Virus record (IMG/VR): IMGVR_UViG_3300030108_006260
Location: 70,855-134,854 of that record
Direction: 5' to 3' (one strand)
From: a virus
DNA length: 64,000 bases
The position numbers and the translations under genes were made by a program. Positions 21,064 to 29,713 of the stretch are shown piece by piece (positions within the stretch are counted from its first letter, which is position 1; the number at the start of each line of letters is the position of its first letter). The notes under the pieces were generated by a model. That model did no database searches. It saw only the letters and a program-made list of their open reading frames with translations, and was not told where the DNA came from.

Positions 21064-22149
21064 TTACTTTACTTTTTTGTATAGAGCGTATCTTGCTTTT
21101 AGATCGTTTACAGCCTCGGAAGTAGGAACGTCCAAGAACTCACACAGCAACTTTACTAGCTTACTTGGGGTAGAAAGAAGACTATCTACTGTGGTCGAGT
21201 AATTATCGAACAGGAACTTTTCGAACTCAGGCCCAGGGTCAGCACTAACAAAAAGGTCCATAACACGAGCAGCAGGCTTGCTAAGTCCCTCTCGCATAAA
21301 AGAAACGAAGGAGTCCTGGCTGACATCATTAAGGCAATCTCCTGTAGCCTGTAGGCCCTGTATAGGCAGGGAATCTTCCTGTGTAGATAGTCCCTGGATG
21401 CTCAAGGTAGTTGCCCTATAGTCAGCTACAGAATGCCTACAACTCTGAGGCTTGTCCGTGAGACAGAAAATGCAAGTACCACAGCCCTTTGTATTGTTTA
21501 CAACGCGAGCACGAGAAGCACTGGTGTAGTATTGAATCAGGTTTACTGCGTGATTACTGATACCCCTCTTAGCGTAGTTCTGAATCTTGGCTACCTCTCC
21601 ACAATTCTCATAAATTCTAACTACTTGTATTCCTCGCGCGAGTAATTCTGCTGACAGGTCTTCCAGATCAAACAACCGGTCATTGTCACTGAGAAAGCGG
21701 AGCTTTAGGTACGCTACCTTCTTGCAATACTTCTCAAGGTTCTTGACTATGGAAGAAAAATCTTCGTCAGAAAGAAAACCTAGCTCCTCTTCCTGGGCCT
21801 TCTTCTCGATGGACCTCTTCTCGGAAGCAGTAAGGTTGTCCCAAACGAAAGAGCATGACTCCGCGTCTACCTCGAATCTAGAGGCAGCCTCCTCTATGGA
21901 TGCTTCTGATGAGGAATGAAGGTATAGAGACCTCCATACCTTTTTTGCGTCAAAAGAAGTCCTAATAAGGTCCCTAACTTCTGAGTAGAACAAGGTATAC
22001 AGGGAGGGGCTGGCCTCCTTTATAAGGCATCTGTACTCCTTGTAGTCAGAGAACATGATAAGGTGACTGACAGCGTGCTTAAGGAGAGAACGTTCTCCCT
22101 GATCTGTTGTATGTGCTAGAAAATCTAGGATCCTATCTTTCAAATTCAT
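21064..22149 (-). CDS. Hypothetical Cys-rich protein, possibly sigma-like
   Basis: 361 residues, not assigned. The middle (about 160-235, SDNDRLFDLEDLSAELLARG...YAKRGISNHAVNLIQYY) loosely resembles sigma factor region 2. It is followed by a four-Cys cluster, GCGTCIFCLTDKPQSC. Residues about 68-105 (VWRSLYLHSSSEASIEEAASRFEVD) match the module duplicated in the 16014 protein. Dense Cys and this module suggest a zinc-bound nucleic-acid protein. The sigma link is weak. Coupled between an unknown and the clamp loader. Confidence 0.65.
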   Translation of the reverse strand: MNLKDRILDFLAHTTDQGERSLLKHAVSHLIMFSDYKEYRCLIKEASPSLYTLFYSEVRDLIRTSFDAKKVWRSLYLHSSSEASIEEAASRFEVDAESCSFVWDNLTASEKRSIEKKAQEEELGFLSDEDFSSIVKNLEKYCKKVAYLKLRFLSDNDRLFDLEDLSAELLARGIQVVRIYENCGEVAKIQNYAKRGISNHAVNLIQYYTSASRARVVNNTKGCGTCIFCLTDKPQSCRHSVADYRATTLSIQGLSTQEDSLPIQGLQATGDCLNDVSQDSFVSFMREGLSKPAARVMDLFVSADPGPEFEKFLFDNYSTTVDSLLSTPSKLVKLLCEFLDVPTSEAVNDLKARYALYKKVK

Positions 22150-22156
22150 ACGTTTT

Positions 22157-22615
22157 TTATCTTTCGCTGTGATAAGGAGGACGGTAGTACTTGTCTCCTA
22201 GGAAATCAGAGAACCGGTCACTACAGGTTAGGTTAGGTGCTGCCGTTTGATAGAAGTGATGCAGGATACGTGCTTCATACAGTATGTTCAAGGTCGGATT
22301 AGATGCAGCAAAATCTATTTTATACTCGTCAAGGAAGTACCCAGACTCAGCAGTAGTCAAAAAGTGGAGCCCGTGCATCTTGTACAGCTTACGCCACGTT
22401 ACCAGAGAAAACATAGTCCTAGAAAGGTCACCATACCACCGGGAGGATGTGCCAGAGAACTCCATTATTATGTTGCTACCGTCCGATCCTACAGTACGAA
22501 TAACGAACACGTCTTTAGAGGGAGTACTTGATACTCCCATACTTCCTTTATCCTCCAAGGGAAAGGAAGGAGACAACACAGGAGACTGACACTCTTTCTT
22601 TACGTCTAGTATCAA
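22157..22615 (-). CDS. Hypothetical protein
   Basis: Unrecognised 152-residue protein with aromatic-rich beta/alpha pattern and no motif. TTG start overlapping the stop of the MoxR-like ATPase gene, so its translation is probably coupled. It may belong to the MoxR/VWA operon. Confidence 0.65.
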   Translation of the reverse strand: MILDVKKECQSPVLSPSFPLEDKGSMGVSSTPSKDVFVIRTVGSDGSNIIMEFSGTSSRWYGDLSRTMFSLVTWRKLYKMHGLHFLTTAESGYFLDEYKIDFAASNPTLNILYEARILHHFYQTAAPNLTCSDRFSDFLGDKYYRPPYHSER

Positions 22616-23838
22616 GAGGACTTACCTGACATAGTTCCTGACAAGAACTTCTTCACCAGCAAAGTTAAACTTCCGTGGCTGGAATCTAGATTCCCAACAT
22701 CAGCCGGAAGAACTGTATCTGAATTTTTCAGGAAAGTAATGAAGCACGTATGAGCTAGCATATTGTACTCGTCGGGGGTAATATCTTCAAATTCTCCCAA
22801 GTTCTTAATGAACTCAAGAAGGACGGAGGACGAAGAGTCGTCACATGCGTCCCTCATAGACGCAAGCCAAAAGGGCCTGTCCTCTTTGCGAAGAGTGTCC
22901 GATGACAACACTACATTAGGGTCATTAGAAAAGTAGTCAGGATCAAGTTCAAGACTAGCTAGAGATTCACGTAAGAACGCACGAATAGTAGAGTAGTCTA
23001 CTTTCTCTCTGCACACACCAAAAAGTTCGGGTATCTTGGAAAGTATGACATCAGCACGGGCAGCTATGTCTACGGTATAGCCACACATTTCAAGCTTCCT
23101 AAGGGAGAAAAGTAAGTGCACTATGGATCTTATTTCTCTCGGCTGAACAGCAATGCCCTTCCGGAGTAGAGATCCCACTACCATGGTAACCTGACTTGCT
23201 ATAGCTTTCTTGTCGGCCACTGTCAAGGACTTTTTCCGGGCAGAAAAAATTAAAGACCGAAGCTTGTCACCTGAAGAAGCGGCTTTTCCTCCCGTACTGA
23301 ATAACGAAACAATGTCACCTATGTGGTCATCCGTAGCTAGATCTTCTGTAGAGGGTACTCTGCATATGGAGAACCGGGATGCTAGAGCAGGATCAAGATA
23401 TGAGGTACTGTACGCTCCTGGAGGATTTAGGGATCCAAATACGTATTGAACCTTGGTCTTAAGTCCCATCACGGTCTTCTCTCTCACAAGCTCCATGGCT
23501 TTTGACGCTACCATGGGATTTACACGGTTTATTTCATCGATCAAAACTGCGTCCGCATTCCATATTGAAATGGCTGTAGGTATGTGAGTGACTGTGCCCT
23601 TCATGAGAGAAGAAGGATCAGCGTATCCTAAGAAGTCGTCCTGACGAAGAAACCTAAGATCATATTTTCTATACTCGCATTCCGGACCTATAAGCTCTTC
23701 TGAGAGAATACGGGCTCCATCTGTCTTGTTGCATCCGTGTAATCCTACGAATAGAATAGGATGATAGCAAGTAAGGCTGGAGAGTATTACAGGTTCTATA
23801 CTGTCCCACCCAATAAACCCCAATGAGGATAAAATCAA
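22612..23838 (-). CDS. MoxR-family AAA+ ATPase
   Basis: 408 residues. The AAA core shows Walker A as GLHGCNKTD (32-40), departing from GxxGxGKT by Asn before Lys. It also shows the MoxR loop region (DDFLGYADPSSLMKGTVTHI), Walker B VLIDEINRV, sensor 1 FGSLNPPGAYSTSYLDPALASRF and a helical C-terminus. MoxR ATPases act with a VWA-domain protein to insert metals or remodel protein complexes, and here the next gene in the operon (23848) is exactly such a protein. Starts at TTG with AGGAC eight bases upstream. Confidence 0.85.
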   Translation of the reverse strand: MILSSLGFIGWDSIEPVILSSLTCYHPILFVGLHGCNKTDGARILSEELIGPECEYRKYDLRFLRQDDFLGYADPSSLMKGTVTHIPTAISIWNADAVLIDEINRVNPMVASKAMELVREKTVMGLKTKVQYVFGSLNPPGAYSTSYLDPALASRFSICRVPSTEDLATDDHIGDIVSLFSTGGKAASSGDKLRSLIFSARKKSLTVADKKAIASQVTMVVGSLLRKGIAVQPREIRSIVHLLFSLRKLEMCGYTVDIAARADVILSKIPELFGVCREKVDYSTIRAFLRESLASLELDPDYFSNDPNVVLSSDTLRKEDRPFWLASMRDACDDSSSSVLLEFIKNLGEFEDITPDEYNMLAHTCFITFLKNSDTVLPADVGNLDSSHGSLTLLVKKFLSGTMSGKSS

Positions 23839-23847
23839 AGCAATGTC

Positions 23848-25215
23848 CTATGGTTCAAAGAAGTTAGTAGATATAGTAGCAATAGAATCGAAGCCGTGAG
23901 GAAAGTGCTGTGAAGGAGATGAGGTAAAAACAAGGTACAAAAAGTCCAAGTTACTTTTAAGTAAAGAATGTAGGTTCTTAGATATGGAATCCGTATTGTC
24001 TGTGACAACAACAACCCGCCTAAACTTGTTATCGAGTATGTGAGAGGCTACAGAGTCGTAGGAAGTTCCGTTTGTGGAGTGAATACGATTATCCTCAGGA
24101 GAAACTTTAACTACTTCAGTACTAAACTGAAAAAACTCATCGCAATATTTATCAAAAGCGAGGGAGAGGGGTCGAGCAAGGGACCAATACTCTTTCATAG
24201 ATCCACTTACGTCAATATACATCTTCATAGGTTCTTGAGGAGCAGGAAAAACATCTACGCTCCAAAACAAAGGGATAGACCCTGAGGATAAGTACATGGC
24301 CTCAGAAGACCCTATGCTTTCCATGAACAATGATCTATCTTGCATAGGCTCATCCTCTGAGTAGTAATCTACCAGAATAGTATCAATGTCAGGACTTCTT
24401 AGAAACTTGTCAAGGCACTCCTCAAAAGAGGGAATCATAATCTCAGTTCCCAAAGGAAGCTCTTCTGGCTCAAATGAGGAAAGGATCTTACTTTCTAGGT
24501 CAGATATGGGCCCAGTGTTCCCGTCTTCATGACCGTGGGTACCTATAGTAAGGTAGGAATCGTAATCTTCACCTTTGGAGTCCGCTTCCTCCATCAAAAG
24601 ACCAAAGCGCATCCACGTAGGATAAGCAATGTTATGTAATTTACCTTCTGCTAGAATTTCTAGTACAAGAGGAAAACTCGAAGCATGAAAAGAAAGCCAG
24701 TCTCTGTTCTTTTTGTACCATGCTCTAGCATCCTGTTGTATAAGAAGATCAAACCTTCCTTCCGCGTCCTTATAAAACCTTTCAACAAAATCGGTCGAAA
24801 TGAAACGTAGAACAAGGTAGTTGATGTATATGTCCTCCCACAGGTTTCCGAAAGAGGCGCTTTTAAAAGAAAACATCTCAGATCCAAAAGACCTGGATAT
24901 TAAAACGTGACCCCTTTCATGCAAGAGAACAAAAAATAAGTCCGTCCAGGAGTTTACTTTTTCTAAGAAGAAATCAATTCCTATTTCAAGGGATCCTGTC
25001 TTCAGATCAATCTGTGCCGTAGGGCACTCGTGTGAAAAAGAAACACTCTTAACGAAGAAAAATAAGTTCAATCCTCTCTTTTTGTTCTTAGAACAAGATC
25101 TCCACGCAGAAAGTGACTCTGCTTCAAACAATGAGGAGAGTAGCTCTTTTTTAGCTTGAAGATGAAACCCTTCCCGAAGAAGAGATTTAACCTTTTCTAG
25201 GGAACCTGACCTCAC
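23848..25215 (-). CDS. VWA-domain protein with zincin-like N-terminus
   Basis: 455 residues. The C-terminal VWA domain (from about 329) has the metal-ion site IDVSGSM (334-340), NGTSYDS and VVTDNTD. The N-terminal half has VLLHERGHVLI (HERGH 99-103) and an acidic NLWEDIYINY 25 residues on, as in DUF2201-type predicted metallopeptidases joined to VWA. Partner of the MoxR ATPase encoded 9 bases downstream. Probably a phage-borne remodelling or metal-insertion machine of unknown target. GTG start with AGGG upstream. Confidence 0.85.
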   Translation of the reverse strand: MRSGSLEKVKSLLREGFHLQAKKELLSSLFEAESLSAWRSCSKNKKRGLNLFFFVKSVSFSHECPTAQIDLKTGSLEIGIDFFLEKVNSWTDLFFVLLHERGHVLISRSFGSEMFSFKSASFGNLWEDIYINYLVLRFISTDFVERFYKDAEGRFDLLIQQDARAWYKKNRDWLSFHASSFPLVLEILAEGKLHNIAYPTWMRFGLLMEEADSKGEDYDSYLTIGTHGHEDGNTGPISDLESKILSSFEPEELPLGTEIMIPSFEECLDKFLRSPDIDTILVDYYSEDEPMQDRSLFMESIGSSEAMYLSSGSIPLFWSVDVFPAPQEPMKMYIDVSGSMKEYWSLARPLSLAFDKYCDEFFQFSTEVVKVSPEDNRIHSTNGTSYDSVASHILDNKFRRVVVVTDNTDSISKNLHSLLKSNLDFLYLVFTSSPSQHFPHGFDSIATISTNFFEP

Positions 25216-25221
25216 AGTACC

Positions 25222-25695
25222 CTAGTATAGAAAGGGATGAACAAGGAAGTCTAGTCCCGTAAGGTAGCATACACCGTTATCCGTATGGATACGTAGCGGA
25301 TCTTCGTATATCTCGTACTCTGAAGAGTCCTTGAATGAAACCACGCGGGCTCTATAGAAAGATCGTGTCTGAGCGCACAGAAGAACTAGGCCCCTGCTAT
25401 AATCCTGGGACAAGGACCCCAGCTCGGCACATGTTACTAACATGTCCGCTGTCTGTGCCTCCAGAGTAATCTCGGCAGTAAAATTATCAAAGGTAGAAAA
25501 GTCATACCCATTTAGGTATGAACAACTACCCTTACTCCTCAAGAATAAAGCCGAGGGAGGAGCAGGTAGTTCAAGCGAAACATGTGTCTGAGTAAGAAGC
25601 TCTTTATAGAGAGGTATTAAAAACTCAAATATGTTTTCGTAGTCAAATTGTAGTGCCCTGGAAAAAGGGGACTCTTTTAGAGAAAAGTGCTGCAT
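25222..25695 (-). CDS. Hypothetical protein
   Basis: Unrecognised 157-residue beta-rich protein with paired Leu/Tyr strands. ATG at 25695 preferred over an adjacent upstream TTG. It lies directly upstream of the VWA gene with six bases between, so it may be a third member of that operon. Confidence 0.65.
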   Translation of the reverse strand: MQHFSLKESPFSRALQFDYENIFEFLIPLYKELLTQTHVSLELPAPPSALFLRSKGSCSYLNGYDFSTFDNFTAEITLEAQTADMLVTCAELGSLSQDYSRGLVLLCAQTRSFYRARVVSFKDSSEYEIYEDPLRIHTDNGVCYLTGLDFLVHPFLY

Positions 25696-25707
25696 CAAAC
25701 CTCGGAA

Positions 25708-26028
25708 CTAGTCCGAGATTTTTACAAGACGGAAAAGGGTTGATGCATTCTCCAGTTTACGAAGCATCTTCTTTTGTACCTCATTCGGCCAAATGAAGCT
25801 CTTTGAGAGAGACTTGTTCCTTGATACAACCGTAAACTTAGGCTCAGAAAACTTTTTCTGCCTGGGATCCCACACTATATTTGATACGGGGGCGCCGTTT
25901 AGGTATGTCCTAAAATGGTTCTTTCCGTAAACATCGTCTCCGATGTACACTACAGCGTAATGCCTATCGTCTATAGTAGCCTGGACTGCTACAATGCGTA
26001 GGGATATGGGGCGAATATCAGAGGACAT
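25708..26028 (-). CDS. Hypothetical protein
   Basis: Unrecognised 106-residue basic protein. RIVAVQATIDDRHYAVVYIGDDVYGKNHFRTYL suggests a small beta-barrel, followed by a basic helix. AAGG precedes the ATG. No known motif. Confidence 0.6.
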   Translation of the reverse strand: MSSDIRPISLRIVAVQATIDDRHYAVVYIGDDVYGKNHFRTYLNGAPVSNIVWDPRQKKFSEPKFTVVSRNKSLSKSFIWPNEVQKKMLRKLENASTLFRLVKISD

Positions 26029-26048
26029 TTGAACCTTAAATAACAGGG

Positions 26049-26507
26049 TTAGCGACGACTATAAACCTTTGACAGTACAAGTCTCTTAACATAGTCCTGT
26101 ATTGTTACCTTTTTACCATCAATACGCAAGTCTGCAACATATTGCTTTAGCCTGGCGTAGTCACTTGCAGGCATAGGTATTTCCATAGTCACTTCTTCTC
26201 TGTGTAGACCCATTTCCTTTGCTTGTTGGCTAGCTAAAACCTCTGCATTAACAACAGACCAGAAACGTTGCCTCATAGCAGGAGAGGGGTATGCCCTCAT
26301 AGCTAAATCCTGAGCATGGCCTTTCCGGCCAGTCTTGACAAAGGTAGCAGCTCTGTGCACCATAGAGTGAGCATTTGCACATAGCCAAGCAAGGTTTTCG
26401 TCCAGATCAGAACCTCCGGCGTGCTGAGGATTCAAGTGGTGACGGTGACACGCATCTCTGGGATACCTCTTACCCTCTATGTAGCATATGACGGAATCTG
26501 GAGTCAC
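26049..26507 (-). CDS. HNH endonuclease
   Basis: 152 residues. HNH core HRHHLNPQHAGGSDLDENL (about 22-40) followed by WLCANAHSMVH, without the CxxC zinc pairs. The C-terminus carries a helical, basic segment (DYVKRLVLSKVYSRR) like a ribbon-helix-helix DNA-binding piece. It lies just past the tape-measure gene and is likely a free-standing homing nuclease. GTG start coupled to the previous stop. Confidence 0.82.
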   Translation of the reverse strand: MTPDSVICYIEGKRYPRDACHRHHLNPQHAGGSDLDENLAWLCANAHSMVHRAATFVKTGRKGHAQDLAMRAYPSPAMRQRFWSVVNAEVLASQQAKEMGLHREEVTMEIPMPASDYARLKQYVADLRIDGKKVTIQDYVKRLVLSKVYSRR

Positions 26508-26743
26508 TTAGTGGATGGGGTGATAGATAGAAGCTGACGACTGAAGAGGTCCTTCAGGTTCACGGAAGCCCTAAGTTGTTTGACGGTGGCCTCTTTTAGA
26601 AGGTCACGGGACTCTCCAGGGCGTATAACCCTGTGTTGCATAACCTTGCGATCATCCCTCCAGTATACTATCACCTCGCTCCTGGAAGTGTTAGTGACAT
26701 TACAGTTACCCTTAGCAAGAGCCTTAAGTAGTTTAGCAGACAT
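26504..26743 (-). CDS. Hypothetical protein after the tape measure
   Basis: Unrecognised 79-residue protein with a beta-rich middle (SEVIVYWRDDRKVMQHRVI). AGGA lies nine bases before the ATG. Its position right after the tape measure is where small tail or baseplate proteins are coded, but no homology was recognised. Confidence 0.6.
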   Translation of the reverse strand: MSAKLLKALAKGNCNVTNTSRSEVIVYWRDDRKVMQHRVIRPGESRDLLKEATVKQLRASVNLKDLFSRQLLSITPSTK

Positions 26744-26775
26744 ATTTGTGTTTCCTATAGTATCGGTATTAGTAC

Positions 26776-29154
26776 CTAATTTGTGTTTCCTACGATATTT
26801 TGGTTGACCTGCGCTTGCGCAACAACTTCGTCAACATTTTCGACTTCTAGTCTCATGTTAATATAAGACCTTCCGTCAGCACCTACCTCAAAGGCTCCCC
26901 TTCCATTTGCTTGTAGGTTAGAGGGGTCAGAGGGTGTCCCTGCTCTTCTTGAACTAGACTGCCTCGCTGGTTGCTGTGCAGCCTGCTGTATTACAGGAGC
27001 ACCCGACTGTTCTTGTCGATCAAACCGGGAAGTAAGCTCACTAGCTAGTACTGAGGCTCCTGTAGCCAAGGCAGATCTGTCGTCCTCCCTCTGCTGTTCT
27101 GTTACAGGGGCCACTCGCATCCCCGACGTAATTTCAGCATACCTCTTTGCGAGTTCACTAGCCTCTTCCTCTACGTCAGACAATGATGTATTCACAGTAG
27201 CAATAGTGGCCTGTAGAGACTCTCTTTCTTCTTGTGATTCTGTACGCCTAAGCTCTGTGCTGGCCTCGTCTCTCTGCTTAAGTAAGTCAGAGTGGCGCTG
27301 CTGTATGTCAGTCAGCTGAGTACGAATACCTTCAATCTCCTGGTTACCCTGGTTTCCTAGGAGTCTGTTCGCAAACTGCCTAGCTCCCGAAAAGAAGTTA
27401 GTGTCGAGAAAGCGGTCTAAAAGACCGCCTATAGTAGTGACGCTTATCACCAGAGACTTTAGAAGGTCTTTTATATTAAAAAGCTCGTTTACAGGATCCT
27501 TAAGAGCCAAAACAGAGGTCAGTGCACTTTTCTGTAGGTCAGCGGTAGTCTGTACTTTATTCCTGGACTCTGACTCTATAGATCTAATCTCGGACACAAC
27601 GTCAGACGCACGGCCATCCCTGATCATACGAGCAAATCTTCTCTGCTCAAACTGCTGTAGGTTCTTGAAAGAAGAAAACTGTCCTCCTAGAATTTGAGTA
27701 AGAGCACTTATGTCCTCAACATTACCAAAGAGCCTACGGTTGGAGTTTAGTACAGATTCCATAACTCCTGGGAGAGACCCAAGCATTTCTACTACAGCAG
27801 GGCCACCTAATCCGTCGTTCAGAGCCCTAATAGATTCGTCAAGACGTGCATACATTTCCTCATTGAGGTCCCCTTCACCTCCAAGACGGTCAAAGAGCTT
27901 CTCTTGGACCATTCTCTGCTGTTCTGACGTCATGCCACTGTATCCAGGGGCATCCTCTCCTATAATTTCTCTAATGTAGGAAAGCTGTTCTGATATCTGA
28001 GATTTTATTTCATCTCCAGCAAGCATGGTTTGCGGGGTTATGCCTCCTCCAAAAACCACTTCTCCGAACGCCTTCGCAACACGTGAGGCCCCTTGAGAAC
28101 TTGCTCCAAACTCTACTGCCTTCTTAGCAGCAAACTGATAAGCCGCTGCTACGTTCTGTAGGTCAGTTACCTGTGCGCCAAACTGCCTGTGTGCTTCCAT
28201 CATAGCAGCAACAAAATCAGATCTCAAAGCAAAAGAAAATGCCTTACCTTCAAAACGAGTTCCCTTTAGGGAATCTCTCATCATGTCTGCCATCTGACTA
28301 AACTGTACGGCCTGCCTCCCCGCTTCGTCTAGCGATATTCCTACCTCCTGGTACCTCTCTGCTGCATATCTGGCTCCCTCCTCACCTGACAATCCCGCTA
28401 CTGTCTTTAGATACAGAAGCTGATCTGCCAACTCCTCTACTTGTTCTGTTCCGTATTTTATGTCAAGCTTTGATGCTTCAAGTATAGTCTTACCTAGTTT
28501 CTGAGCTGCTTTGTCAGTAAGGTTATACCGTGTGTTCAGTCCTTCAAGTGCAGTGTCTAACTTTTGCATTGACTCATAGTATGAGTACACAGTAGGTACG
28601 GCCTCTGCTGTGTTAGACACAAAAGTCTTAATAGTGTTGCCAACCTGAAGGGCTGCTCCTGCGAACCCAGCAACAGAAGAAGTTGCCCTATCTATCGAAG
28701 TATTAACTCCCTCTAGTTGCTGCTGAGCAACGGGAAGATCTCCTCGCATCAAGAGATTATCGATACCGTCCTTGTACCCTCGCATGAGGGTACCAAGAAC
28801 AGTTCCAGTGTCATCAGAGTCTTCTCTTATTTCTGCGAGGCTCTGCTTTACTTCCTCGTACCTAGCAGCAAGAGATTTAGATCTGCGCATTTCTTCTTCG
28901 TGCGAAGATTTGCGTACCTTATCGAGGTTGGAAAGAGCTACTCCCTGCTGGTCTAGTAAAGAGGATGTCTTTCCTATAGCTGCGTTCTGTTGACCAATTG
29001 CAGCAGTTGCAGCAGCTGCTCTTTCAGCAGAAGCTGCTCCCACCTGCTTTTCTAGGCCAAGGAGCCTCTTCAACTCATTAGAGTAAGACCGAAGGGCACG
29101 GGCGTCGGATCTAATACTTTGAGAGTTTCCTCCTTTAAATGGGTCTCTTGGCAT
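26776..29154 (-). CDS. Tail tape measure protein
   Basis: 792 residues, mostly helical. An N-terminal coiled coil (about 15-130, Ala/Gln/Glu rich) is followed by a hydrophobic stretch (SSVAGFAGAALQVGNTIKTF). A long region rich in Ala, Gln and Glu and a second coiled coil (LTDIQQRHSDLLKQRDEAST...) follow. Composition, length and position directly after the tail assembly chaperone pair are diagnostic of tape measure proteins, which set tail length and help DNA entry. AGGAG precedes the ATG by six bases. Confidence 0.82.
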   Translation of the reverse strand: MPRDPFKGGNSQSIRSDARALRSYSNELKRLLGLEKQVGAASAERAAAATAAIGQQNAAIGKTSSLLDQQGVALSNLDKVRKSSHEEEMRRSKSLAARYEEVKQSLAEIREDSDDTGTVLGTLMRGYKDGIDNLLMRGDLPVAQQQLEGVNTSIDRATSSVAGFAGAALQVGNTIKTFVSNTAEAVPTVYSYYESMQKLDTALEGLNTRYNLTDKAAQKLGKTILEASKLDIKYGTEQVEELADQLLYLKTVAGLSGEEGARYAAERYQEVGISLDEAGRQAVQFSQMADMMRDSLKGTRFEGKAFSFALRSDFVAAMMEAHRQFGAQVTDLQNVAAAYQFAAKKAVEFGASSQGASRVAKAFGEVVFGGGITPQTMLAGDEIKSQISEQLSYIREIIGEDAPGYSGMTSEQQRMVQEKLFDRLGGEGDLNEEMYARLDESIRALNDGLGGPAVVEMLGSLPGVMESVLNSNRRLFGNVEDISALTQILGGQFSSFKNLQQFEQRRFARMIRDGRASDVVSEIRSIESESRNKVQTTADLQKSALTSVLALKDPVNELFNIKDLLKSLVISVTTIGGLLDRFLDTNFFSGARQFANRLLGNQGNQEIEGIRTQLTDIQQRHSDLLKQRDEASTELRRTESQEERESLQATIATVNTSLSDVEEEASELAKRYAEITSGMRVAPVTEQQREDDRSALATGASVLASELTSRFDRQEQSGAPVIQQAAQQPARQSSSRRAGTPSDPSNLQANGRGAFEVGADGRSYINMRLEVENVDEVVAQAQVNQNIVGNTN

Positions 29155-29687
29155 CAGCGTCTCCTGGAGTTAAATCCCCTCAAGGGACCTTCCTGAAATC
29201 CGGTAGCAGGAGCGTTAGATCTATCGTATACACTACCAGAGTCATCGTCCCCAAAACCAGCTGGAGCAGGGCTAGCTCCCATCCTCTTAAGGAATTCTTC
29301 CTTAGATAGGCTAGATAGACTGATTGCGGAGTCTGGGACATGAGGCATGTTATTTTTGCTCTTTGTTCCCCCAGGCAAGACCCGATCTTTAAGCTGCTCT
29401 ATGAGTTCGGGACGGATAAGAAGACTAAGAGGGAACCTTGTCTTTTCGTTCGGACCCATAGGAGTTCTAATAGGTGCGTTACCTTCCGCATTTTCCTCTG
29501 CGGAGGCTGCGCTCTTAGCTAGGCTTTGTAGGTCACTTTCAGTCCACACTAGGCCTAACATATAATCCCATCTACTAAAAAACGACTCCTCTTCATGACG
29601 AATAAAGAGTAAGGAAGCCTCTAACTCTGAAAGGGAGGCGTCTTTAATAGACGGATCACTTATTGGAACACGACACTTAGCGGCCAC
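29154..29687 (-). CDS. Tail assembly chaperone, frameshift extension
   Basis: As an independent frame this is 177 residues from a GTG with no good ribosome site. The frame is open further upstream through SPDRIQQLDWELWVRGT to the slippery heptamer at 29738-29744 in the preceding gene. It is therefore best read as the C-terminal half of a -1 frameshift product, like lambda gpGT, made in small amounts and needed for tape-measure folding and tube assembly. It shares one base with the tape-measure ATG. Confidence 0.75.
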   Translation of the reverse strand: MAAKCRVPISDPSIKDASLSELEASLLFIRHEEESFFSRWDYMLGLVWTESDLQSLAKSAASAEENAEGNAPIRTPMGPNEKTRFPLSLLIRPELIEQLKDRVLPGGTKSKNNMPHVPDSAISLSSLSKEEFLKRMGASPAPAGFGDDDSGSVYDRSNAPATGFQEGPLRGFNSRRR

Positions 29688-29713
29688 TGTTCCCCGAACC
29701 CACAGCTCCCAAT

